Shown here one piece after another: positions 35,480 to 45,431 of a DNA stretch of 64,000 nucleotides. How positions within the stretch are numbered: the first letter of the stretch is position 1; every line of letters starts with the position of its first letter. Origin of the DNA: Gelatoporia subvermispora B (taxonomy: Eukaryota > Basidiomycota > Agaricomycetes > Polyporales > Gelatoporiaceae); the NCBI GenBank assembly GCA_000320605.2, contig KB445794.1:2109720-2173719 (forward strand). The letters run 5' to 3'. Both the position numbers and the translations under genes were made by a program. The notes under the pieces were generated by a model that worked only from the letters and a program-made list of their open reading frames with translations, made no database searches and was not told the DNA's origin.

Positions 35480-38400
35480 ATGGCTCTGACCTGCTCTTCT
35501 TGCCAAAAGTCCTTTGATACGGACAGGGCCCGCACGGTTCACACTCGCCACTGCCGCAAAAGTCGCTTCCAAGCCACCACTGTCCTCCATGATCGTCGCA
35601 AGCACAAGCTCCAGCTTTCCTCCAAGCTTCCTCGCCTTGAGAGATCCTCATCACTGGTAGCGGAACGCAACTGCATGCGGGATGCCAGGCAAAATGTGAG
35701 TCGCGAAACTGCATGAGGCTATCTTTGTGACCTTACCTTAGTTAAACCAGGATGATGATACCTACGATGAATGGACCGGGTTTGCACAGCCCAGTGCACC
35801 CCCACTGCCCACAAGCCCTCCAGAGGTTCCATCCTACAGCCGCTCCGGGCGCAAGCGCAAGGCGCCTCGCATGTACCACGACTATCTTCCCTCATCTCTC
35901 GCCGGCCTGCCTATCCATATCCCTCGACCCATTCGACCCCTCCCCCCTCGGCGAGAACTACCTCCTGAGCCCAGTAGCCGCAACCAGCTGTCCCCCGAGC
36001 CATGCTCTGATGACCCCGCCACGGTCATTTTTGAGACTGATCTCAACTTCTTCGGACTATATCGTCAATACACACGCAAGCCAGCGCATGATCCCGAAGA
36101 CGAGTCTAATCTCGACGCAAAGTGCGATGCACCTAGTATCTCCCGCTCTTGCACTCAACACTACACCGCAACTGCTCCCCTGTCTCGTCAGCCTTCTCTA
36201 GCTGATGCACCTGCGGTCGATCCTTTTGCACATCCGTTCGCCAATTCCACAATCATGGACTTGGTCAATTGGCGATACACTCAAACCAACATCACCTCAT
36301 GTGCCGCGATCGACACCCTTGCCACCGACGTATTGTTACAACCCGCCTTTTCCACGGAACATGTTATTGGGCTCAACATGAAGCGTGAGCTCAAGATTCT
36401 CGATGAATACGGCAACACTGGCAGTCCATTCTCTGCTCATGATGGCTGGCGCGAGGCCTCTGTCAAGATTAAGCTTCCCAAGGAGAGCTTCGCCCATGAC
36501 TCGGAAGATAGTGCCCCCGAGATTGAGGTCACTGGCGTCCAATATCGGCCAATTCTTGAGGTGCTCAAAGCGGTGTATCAAGATCCCCAGGCCGCAGAGT
36601 TTCACTTCACGCCCTTCAAGATGTTCTGGCAGGCGGATGCTCCAGCGGGCGAAGAGCCCCCACCACCTGAGCGTGTGTACAGTGAGATCTACAATACCGA
36701 CGCCATGCTCGAGGAAGACCGTCGTGTCCAGGAGGCGCCCCGTAACCCTGAGGACCCATCCGACATGGAATATGCCGTCGCGCCAATCATGATGTGGTCG
36801 GACTCCACACATCTAGCTCAATTTGGCACGTCGTCTTTGTGGCCCATGTACCTTCTCGCCGGCAATCAATCCAAGTACAGCCGTGGCAAACCTAGTGCCA
36901 ATGCAGTGCAGCATCTCGCATACATGCCCTCAGTAAGTAGCTCAAGCATTTATATACTCCTATTACTCATTGTATCACGACGCTCCCCAACCAGATACCC
37001 GATACTATCCAAGATGTATACACGCTCATTTACGGCATTGCAGCCACAGCAGCTGTCCTTACCTTTTGCAAGCGGGAGTTATTTCAAGCCATATGGTTAC
37101 TTCTACTGGACGACGACTTTCTGCATGCTTATGTACATGGTTTCGTGATTCTATGTGGTGACGGAATCCGGAGGCGCATGTTCCCACGTTTCCTGACTTA
37201 CTCAGCGGACTATCCAGAAAAGTAAGCACATATCACGCAAATTACCCCTGGCAGTGATGCTCATTCTGTCCAGAATTCTAATAGCTTGTATCCGATTCCT
37301 GGCGCGGTGTCCATGTCCCATTTGTCTTGTCACAAAAGACAAGATCGAGAACATGGGAACAAAATCTGACATGCGACAACGCGAGAAGTGGCAGCGTTTG
37401 GACACCGGCGCGCTGCGAGAGAAGCTCCGCATGACACGTCGTTGGATCTTTGAGCGAGGGTTCTCACTGCTCAGCAAGCACGTGGGAAATGTCCTAGATA
37501 ATGAATCACTGATGCCAAAACAAGTGAGACATTGCATCATAACGGTTTCAATTTGCGTGTACTAATAGTCGCTGGTGCAGAGTGCCTTCTCTCAAAAGCT
37601 TGGCCATCTGGGATTCAATCACTTTGCATTGCTCGTCCCGGACCTTATGCACGAATTTGAATTGGGCGTATGGAAGGCAGTATTCATTCATCTGATGCGG
37701 ATACTCCATGCTGCCGGTGAAGATAAGATACAGGAATTCAACCGTCGGTACGTATTTCTTGTGAACCTTACAGCCATTACTCATCACAACGTTGAACACA
37801 GATTCCGACAGGTCCCGCCATTTGGCCGTAGCACCATTCGACGATTTAGCAATAATGTCTCGAGCATGAAGAAGCTCGCCGCAAGGGATTTTGAGGACAT
37901 GTTACAGGTTTGTTCTAACCCTTCATCGCTCATGATCACTGCTAAGCATATGAGCAGTGCATTCTCCCAGTGTTCGAGAGTCTCCTCCCTCCCGATGACA
38001 ACAAAATTGTCATGGACCTGTTGTATGAACTGGTATCATGGCACGCCTATGCGAAATTGCGTCTACATACAGACACCACCCTGCGGGCACTCGAGCAGGC
38101 AACAACAACTCTCGGTGCAGCGTTGCGCCGGTTTAAGAAGACAACGTGTCAGAACTATGCGACTTTCGAGCTACCGAAAGAGGAGGCGGCCCGAGGTCAA
38201 CGCAAAGCAAGGGAAGCGCAGAAAGGCAAGAAACCGCAAAGTGCAAAGAGTAAAGGCAAGCAAAAGTCACGAGGCGCTGTGCGCAAGGAGTTCAACCTCT
38301 GCACTGCAAAATTACACGCGCTGGGCCACTATCTGTCCGCCATTGTCAAGTTTGGCACGACAGATAACTATACCACACAGATCGTAAGTCATTGCCGGGT

Positions 38401-39909
38401 AATATGGCATTTGTTACTGATGTCTTCTGTAGGGAGAGCTTGAGCACCGTATAGTCAAACGGTATTATGCACGTACGAACAAAAACAAGTTTGCAAGGCA
38501 AATCGCCAAAGAGCAACGACGAGCAGCTCTTATACGAGCAATCATGAGGCGTGCGAGAGCAGCGAGAGTAGCATTGCAGGAAAGCGAGTGCAAGGAGACG
38601 GATAAGACAGGTGCTGAGCAAGCTGCATGGGAGGAGCGTGCAGCCGCGGCGGTGGAGGACTTAAGGGTGATGCGAGTGTCGCCTCGGGTCCACTACCATG
38701 TGTCAAAGAAGGCAAGATCGTGCGACATGCTCCGCTGGGTATCGGAACACAAAGGGGATGCTGCAGTCAAGGTGAGTACAGATGCATAGTGACTGAGGGG
38801 GCTATGGGCTAACGGGATGCAGGACTTCATCCCAAAGCTAACAGATCATATATTGACACGACTGTCCAAGCAAGAGTTCGACGGTGAAGAACCAACGTAC
38901 TCAAGCGAGGAGCGGCAGAGGGTGCAATTTGTCCGGAACAAGTTGTACTTGCACAAGAAATTGCAAATCAACTACACGACATATGACATGCGGCGCGGAC
39001 AGGACTCAATAAATCCACGGACACGCTCGGACATTATGCTACTCGCGCACGAAGACGATGAGGCAGCGGATGACTACCCGTTCTGGTATGCCCGGGTCGT
39101 TGGTGTTTTCCACGTGAATGTGGTGCATGAGCTGCGCCCACGTCAGTGGTCCGAGGAGGAGCAAATCGACTTTCTGCTCGTGAGATGGTACGGAAGAGAC
39201 TTGACAATCGGCGGTGGGTTTCATAACAGGCGACTGCCTTGTGTTAGCTTCTTGTCCGGTGACGAAGAAGGCGCCTTCAGTTTCTTGGATCCTGGCATCG
39301 TGATGCGTGCAGCTCACCTGATTCCGGCTTTCGCTTACGGCCGGACAATAGAACTTATGGGTCCTTCCATGGCTCGGCGTGTGGATGAAAACGACGAAGA
39401 TTGGGACCATTATTATGTTAACATGTAGGTCACATGATATTCTGTGCGAACGGGGTGTGCTGAACACAGTTTCAAGTTTTGGAGACAGGGATCTATTCAT
39501 GCACCACCGCGGAGGAGGCGTCGGCCACAAGGGACATGTTGGCTATGCTACGTCTCGAGATGCAGTGGCTAATGCTGACAAAGAAGATGAGGAAGACGTA
39601 GAAGAGCCTTGGCACAAAAGTGACCATGAGGACGATACCTACGAGCAAGAGGATGAAGATACACATGACGCAGATGAAGAGAAGGAAGAAGATGGACCAG
39701 AGGAAGGTGAAGATGATTACGATTATGATGGAGGCCATCCGGAGGACAACGAGACAAGCGACGAGGAAGGCGAAGTGCCAGATGAAGTGCCAGACGAAGT
39801 CGATGAGGATGACAAGCTAGCGCCTACAAGAGACACATTGGATGGTGAATTTGAGGCCGAGGATAGTGGGGACGACGAATACGCACCTGTGGGTTATGAT
39901 GCGCTATGA
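35480..39909 (+). CDS. Plavaka transposase, apparently intact
   Basis: Exon 1 (35480-35695) begins 'MALTCSSCQKSFDTDRARTV' and holds a C2H2-like zinc finger (CxxC...HxxxC). Exon 2 (35751-36932) has 'ETDLNFFGLYRQY', 'MDLVNWRYTQTN', 'WREASVKIKLPKE' and 'MMWSDSTHLAQFGTSSLWPM', a conserved block with the likely first catalytic Asp. Then come 'GCPCPICLV'-type 'LARCPCPICLVTKDK', 'LLVPDLMHEFELGVWKAVFI' (second acidic block), 'FNLCTAKLHALGHYLSAIVK' (probable catalytic-core C-terminus), 'DDYPFWYARVVGVFHVNVVH', 'IVMRAAHLIPAFAYGRT', and a very acidic tail ending at 39909. Every exon I could follow is open. The last intron seems to use an AAG acceptor near 39477. It catalyses cut-and-paste transposition of its element. 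Confidence 0.85.
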
Positions 39910-40337
39910 ATGTATCGGTATTATCTTCGTACTCGTAGGGGCCAGGAAGATCGCCCGCAGTTACATAGAAAGTTCACTGCGCGGTATGCGAAGTCAGGAA
40001 TAACGAGTGGTGGAGGTATGGAATGCGGGGGGCGTGTAGTGTCAACGAACCGTAATAAACTGTTTTCTCGTGCTTGATTATGAGAGCGAGGCTCCGACTG
40101 AAGGCGTGGCCTAAGGTGATTTGAACATGGCAGACGGGTTATACATACGAGTTGGCGAACTATGGATATCATTATGGGCGCGGGCGACGGTATTTACATA
40201 ACTGGAAATACAAGAAGGCGATGCCCCGATATGCAATATGTGGCCAAGGAAGTATATGTATGGCGGCCTATGGACACTGTTGGATATGCGGCCTGCGCGA
40301 GCAGGCATGTCCATATCTGGCAGGGCGCTGGATGACA

Positions 40338-40355
40338 TCGCCACTTTTGCTGATG
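40338..40355 (-). repeat. Right terminal inverted repeat of the Plavaka element
   Basis: The reverse strand reads CATCAGCAAAAGTGGCGA, matching the left end at 32656. Confidence 0.5.
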
Positions 40356-40761
40356 GAAGAAGAATGGGGAACCTCTGAAGGATTGCACCGCACTGAATGG
40401 AACTTGCAAGTGTAGCAGCTCACCGTGCAGCGCATGCGTGGACACGTGCACTTGCAACTCTCCTCCGGCAGCACACACTTGCGAGTGCAAGCCATGCGAG
40501 TGCCCACCGGATTGTTTGTGCGGATCATGATACAAGACTTAGGTGACGATCGTTGCGAACTCCTGCTTGCTCTTCGCTAACACAAGGCAATCCCCTCTCA
40601 GCCGTATTGAGCAGCTGCTCGAAGGGATGGGATAATGTCATGTACTGCGAACTTCGTAGACCAAACAAGGGAGGGTCACAGCTGAGACTAGGCTTGTGAA
40701 ACGACGTGTAATATCAGAGAATGATTTCCTAACCACTAGTCATAGGTCGACATATATAAGC
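40356..40761. other. Palindrome-rich flank of the Plavaka element
   Basis: No gene. It contains clustered CACTTGCAA-type motifs: the perfect palindrome ACTTGCAAGT (40402-40411), GCACTTGCAA (40448-40457) and ACTTGCGAGTGCAAG (about 40477-40491). Confidence 0.5.
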
Positions 40762-43629
40762 CTATGCGTGGTGCGAATAGTACAGCGGAGAGATATTCAG
40801 CTGTTTAAAAACCTGTCCGAAGTAGGAGACGAGTTCCGCTTGGAAATCATTCAGACGAGCGCATTTCACGCGTGTTCTAGAAGCACAAGTATCAGACCGT
40901 TGCATTATGTGGTATAGAACTCGGAGGTCACCTGCAAAATAGCCCTATTCGCTCAAGAATAGTGTCCGTTAACACATCTGATCTTGGGCTTAGACTTGTG
41001 CACCAATGACCAGCGGGTGAAGGTATAAGCCCATTGGGGCAGAGTTTGGATTGTTGGAAATAGACATATTGGGCGGTTGGAGGGCTACCAACACGGGAGC
41101 CTAACAAGGGTCACCGATGTTAGTGCATATCTAAGAGAACACGATGAAACACTTCGCATGACCTTCAGCTTGGAGGCTTAGACCCTCAGAACTTGAATTC
41201 TGACGTTTCCTAAGTCCCCATGCGCATGCGATTGTGTCCACTGCAAATATCCACTCTGTCACTGGAAGCCTTGACCATGAGATCAGGAAACTCACCTAGA
41301 AGTAGATCTGTAATACATAGCTGATGCGATACAGCTATGTCGTAGGCAAAATACCAATAGAATAGTGCATTGATATTCCTCGCAATTTGATGACCAATAG
41401 ATATTTGAACGTCTTCGTCACACTCGATGTCGAAACTACGTATCAGGATACTGTTATGGTAACATTTCGAAGTCAAACAGTGTACTGACCCTTACCTCCA
41501 TGAGCGATCAGTCCAGACGTAGTCAGAGTCGAACTCCTCCGTGTAGAAAGCGTCGGACGAGAATGCTCGGTATCGACCAAGGTGCCACGAAGATACAGGG
41601 CTTCGCCGAATGATTTCGAAAATGTTCCCCAAATGAACAAATTCATGACTCTCTGGGTCTTCAAAACCGAAGTCACCTATCTGAACACGCGAGAATGTCT
41701 TGTACCAAGAAAGGCACCAGATGTCGGCCGTGCCTAGCTCTCTTCCTGCATCATATAGCTGCGCCAAATGACTTTCCACTGCTGCCTGATCAGCTACACG
41801 GTCAACCACGGAAAGGAGAGCGCGAGGATTATGAGCGACCGAATGTGCAAGCGATCGGTCCGTCTAGTAGGAAAACATGTCAATATGACAAAATCTCAAA
41901 TGCGCGAGGATCACTCCTAACCTCAAAGACTGGCTAATATCGTACCAAGGAATGGTCAGCAAAGGATGCCAAAGCGCATACAAGGGATTCCGACTCACAC
42001 TACCGAAGCGGCGGCTGAACGCTTGAGATAAACATCCTAGATTAGCGTGAACAAGGTCTTCTGCGGACATCAGTAATGTTCCGTCTGCCCTAAGAGAGAT
42101 CCTTGATAAACAGTTGTTGTGTGTATGAGACTAGGAAGGATGTAATATGATTAGATATTGTGCACAGGGTCGAGAGCCTCAAGTACACGTACCTCCCCCT
42201 TTTGTGCGATTGGGAAGCCGGATGCCTTGAGGTAGTTGAAGGTTTCCTGACCACATGTCAGTATGGATCTTCACATAAAGGACAGCAACTGAGAGCTACA
42301 TCATAGTCTATGAACTACGTTGGGACATGGTGTTATCAACTGTGTGTGAATCTGTGCAGACGGACCTCACGCACCATCTGTAAGTACCACCGAAGTCTCT
42401 CTGACGGATCTATCTTGGTGGCATAGCTTGTCACATCCAAAGAACCTGAGGAACAAGAAACGAATCAGGTGAAGGATACTCGAATGAGGAGCTGTACGTC
42501 GAACGCGCCTCTCTCCAAGACGTAGAATTTCTCGCGTATAGATACGTGAGACCGGCCTAAGAGTTGAGCGATGTAGGGGTAATGGCTATGTTCAGAAGGT
42601 CACGATTGTCAGACAAACGTGTTAACAAGAGTCATCTGAGAGTGAGTCACCATTTGGAGGCAACTGCGATAAGGGACTTCATGGCGGCCTGTCCAACGGG
42701 AATGTTGAGCACCTCAAGAGCTATATTCGATAACTACTGCTGCACCTCTGTTGAACCTTCTGGACGCAGCAGTCTGATAATCACAGCCCTTCCTTCCCAC
42801 TCTCCGTTCCATTCTTGACTAATCGCATCATCGGGTGAGAAATATGCATCACGTTTTCGTGTCAATGTCAGGTCACAAAATCTCAGAAAACGTAACTTAA
42901 CGAACAGTGTCAGTATGGGCTCTTGGCATGTAGTTTACGAGATGAATGACCTGCTGATCGTCATATCGGGCTTCCAAAGCCATCTTGGCTCGCAGCGCAA
43001 CGAAGCACTCGATCTATCGACGATTGGTTCAGCAAACTGTCAATGCCATAGAGAATGCACCGACACGCACAGTAAATGAACGCGATACATCTTCCAGCGC
43101 CTCTGTGCATTCGTCGAGTTTGTGGCTCACAGAAGCATGACACAAGACGCGAGAGAGCATGCTATCTTTTGTGAGCAGCAATTGTTCCAAGTCTTTTTGG
43201 ATCTTATCCAACGTCCTTCGGGAAAGAAAAAAGGGCCAATGAACACTGTTCAGCCGAGAATATTAGGAGAATACTTACGTTTGAAGGCAAGTGAGGCTTC
43301 CTGTCAACCTTGCGTCGTGGATCAGGTCCTGGTCAGTCTTCGCTGAGTCGGCTACTTGCGTGACTAGGTCCGATATCCGCTTAACGAGACGATTGCATCG
43401 TTCTCGATTTCCTCGTACTTTCTATGAAGTATGAGGTCATGATGGATATGAATACGGAATACGTTACGCAATGTCCTACCTCGATAGTGGAAAGTACACC
43501 AAGGGCTGCACCAACTACTGGGCCAAGGAACGGCACCGCATCAGACGTACTCTTCAGTATCTCAGCAATTGTAACCGTGTGAGCTACCACATCGTCCAAT
43601 GGTAATTTGAGGCGGAATTTGAGCTTCAT
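40762..43629 (-). CDS. MLKL-like helical-bundle/pseudokinase-like family, copy 2
   Basis: Start at 43629 ('MKLKFRLKLPLDDVVAHTVT'; a second ATG lies at 43662). Bundle helices: 'DDVVAHTVTIAEILKS', 'RGNRERCNRLVKRISDL' (about 43370) and 'ASVSHKLDECTEALEDVS' (about 43130-43080). Kinase-like strands: 'EWEGRAVIIRLLRP' (about 42800) and 'HYPYIAQLLGRSHVSIREKF' (about 42590-42530). Next come 'RLRWYLQM' (about 42395), 'ADGTLLMSAEDLVHANLGC' (about 42090-42030) and the C-terminal signature 'IGDFGFEDPESHEFVHLGNI' (about 41680-41620). The end has 'LFYWYFAYDIAVSH', a weak 'YVYFQQ...GHW' block (about 41060) and 'RLNDFQAELVSYFG', stopping at 40762. An in-frame TAG follows the first strand (about 42745); it may lie in an intron or be a true nonsense codon. 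The 'GPWP' motif seen in copies 1, 3 and 4 is missing. The function is not established. Confidence 0.65.
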
Positions 43630-44527
43630 GTTGAGACCAGAGATGTCGACTCTGCTCAACATTTCCGATGGATCGTCATTTAATACAGAAGCTCAAAGTG
43701 CCCCGGAGACACCGAGGGATAACGGCTAATTTTAGCGCGGAACGGAGCGGTCCTATGGAAAATCATCCAATTGACTGTCACAGTGTCATCGCTAGTCTCT
43801 CACAGCCAAAGCCAGGCATATGACGCACCCCGCTTCTCGTCGATGGTCACGCTGAATGCTCGTTAGACGCTTGAGTCTTGATACAGTGCCTGAGAAATGT
43901 CGCAAGGACACAAACGTAATGCTTGGTTGAATTCGCATAAATGATGCACAGGATGAGGCAGACGGCGAGATTGCAAGAGAACTGTTTAAACGTTTTGGGG
44001 CCACCTAGGTGATGTAGCCACCCACCAAAAGGGTTAGCGAGAGCTTGAGCTGCAGTGCGAAATCTTAACTTTGGTCGAATGATGTCCTTCAGAGAGCGTT
44101 GCGTCGTGCTGCATGCTGCATGATACACCATCCTTGGCTCAACAGCTCGATAAAGCTGCACTGCGCACCACGTCGGACTGTGAAGGCGGACAGGTAACAA
44201 TTGCTCGCGACAGGACGCATGTGATGATCCGCCGCACCTGAAGGCCTGATAGAAAAGGATGATCGCACTCGGCAAGTTGCGAATTACAGCGAGTGGGGCC
44301 TGTAAAGACCGTGGATGAGCCGAGACAAGGTACCGCCACCCGGGGACTGCCGCCACACTCCGTCGCGTATGTCTCAAGACCGTCACTCGAACGGGGCTCT
44401 CTGGTCCTCGGAATCTGGAATCTGCGGCGATACGTACATGGCACAGTTCGTGTCGTATCCAAATATCCTGTGTCGCGACCAGCCTCAGGCCTTGGGCAGG
44501 GACAGATGGTGCAGCCCTGAGAACAAC
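43630..44527. other. Intergenic between copy 2 and the aminopeptidase fragment
   Basis: Upstream region of copy 2, then about 700 bp without a supported gene. A long minus-strand frame (43847-44785) crosses it, but has no domain and runs antisense through the aminopeptidase fragment, so I do not call it. Confidence 0.45.
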
Positions 44528-45003
44528 ACTGTGAGCATCTACTTTTGGGTTACGGTGGGCGGATAGTTGTTTCAGTTTCCCCGGGCCTAACCTTACTCTT
44601 CGGACTCGATCTACACCGAGTGATACATGGACTTCCCTGACGCGAGCGCTGCAAGCCCTACTGGCTACGACACAACGTCGATTTTGGACGCCACGCCGTC
44701 CAAGGTCACCGACTTGCCACTCGCACATGGGAGCGGGACTGACAGCGTGCATCTCGGACGCTGTGCATCTGATGGATATGTTCACGCACGCTCATGTGTG
44801 ACACTTCCGCATCCGTATAATCAGAGACAGGTACTTCCAATTGGTCGAATTTGGTCGTCCATGTTTGCAGTGCTCACGTAAATTTGTGTGAATGCCGGAT
44901 TGCGAGGTGAACGGCATACACCGGACTATTCAAACTCATGGCATAGTTCTTCAGTGTTGACGTTGAGAAGCGGGGCAAGAGCGGAAACCGCAGCCGCTGA
45001 GAT
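44528..45003 (+). pseudogene. Duplicated 3' fragment of the dipeptidyl aminopeptidase gene
   Basis: Matches the last exons of the gene at 28244-31777. 'GACTCGATCTACACCGA' at about 44605 equals the start of the exon at about 31398. Then 'YMDFPDASAASPTGYDT' parallels '[14 protein letters not shown]', and 'LAHGSGTDSVH' parallels the catalytic-Asp block '[11 protein letters not shown]'. Intron positions and the 3' end ('GGGGCAAGAGCGGAAACCGC' versus 'GGGGCAAGGGCGGAAAACGC') are also preserved. There is a stop just before the 'YMDF' codon and shifts afterwards. Retained introns show a DNA-level duplication, not a retrocopy. Confidence 0.8.
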
Positions 45004-45431
45004 AGTACGGACAAACTGCGGCATTTTTTTGCCCTGCCATGGTTCCCCATTTCGTTCAGAACGCACCAAGCCACTGATCAAAAATCGCCATATTGTCGTG
45101 CTATGTGAACTTTCTGCACTTTCTTGCGTTCATGGTCGCCAATAGAGATTTTCACCTTCAATGTCATGCTGAATAATATCACTATCACCGGGACCGCCCG
45201 ACTGACATGCTGCATTTTGTAACCTCCGAGTCCCGCGGCGGGTCTCACGAACATAACTACGTACTCTCCCTGTCATCGTACAGCTAAGCGCATTCATCTG
45301 AAGCATCGCAACATACGGCTTTGTTTCAAGACTAAGTTGAACAACGTGATATTCAGCGCTGCCACGTTCTGTGTATTCAATCCATAAACGACTTCGCTCC
45401 ATGATCGTGACCTCAGTTACCATGGATTCTA
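45004..45431. other. Spacer; possible old C-terminal extension of copy 3
   Basis: A 97-codon minus-strand frame (45130-45423) lies 9 bp below the stop of copy 3 ('WIEYTERGSAEYHVVQLSLE' near its start). It might be a former extension of that gene, but no other copy supports it. Confidence 0.3.

Larger units (their letters stand above)
32656..40355. mobile_element. Complete Plavaka-type (CACTA-like) DNA transposon
   Basis: A 7.7 kb element with two divergent genes (DUF6698-like on minus, transposase on plus). The ends are imperfect inverted repeats: CATCAGCAAAATGGGTCA from 32656, and CATCAGCAAAAGTGGCGA reading inward from 40355. The subterminal regions carry repeats of the CATATCCCGC / GCGGxxTATGG type (32700-32930 and 40180-40310). 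The flanks share only 'GA' directly outside, so a target-site duplication is not convincing. All transposase exons appear open. The gene pair is known from Agaricomycetes. The exact ends are inferred from the repeat. Confidence 0.65.

Noticed and set aside
36336..36812. 158-codon minus-strand frame inside the transposase
   Set aside because: Shadow of the second transposase exon.
43847..44785. 312-codon open frame on the minus strand
   Set aside because: It runs antisense through the aminopeptidase fragment, shows no domain, and has an unlikely Arg/Cys/His-rich composition. It is a chance frame.
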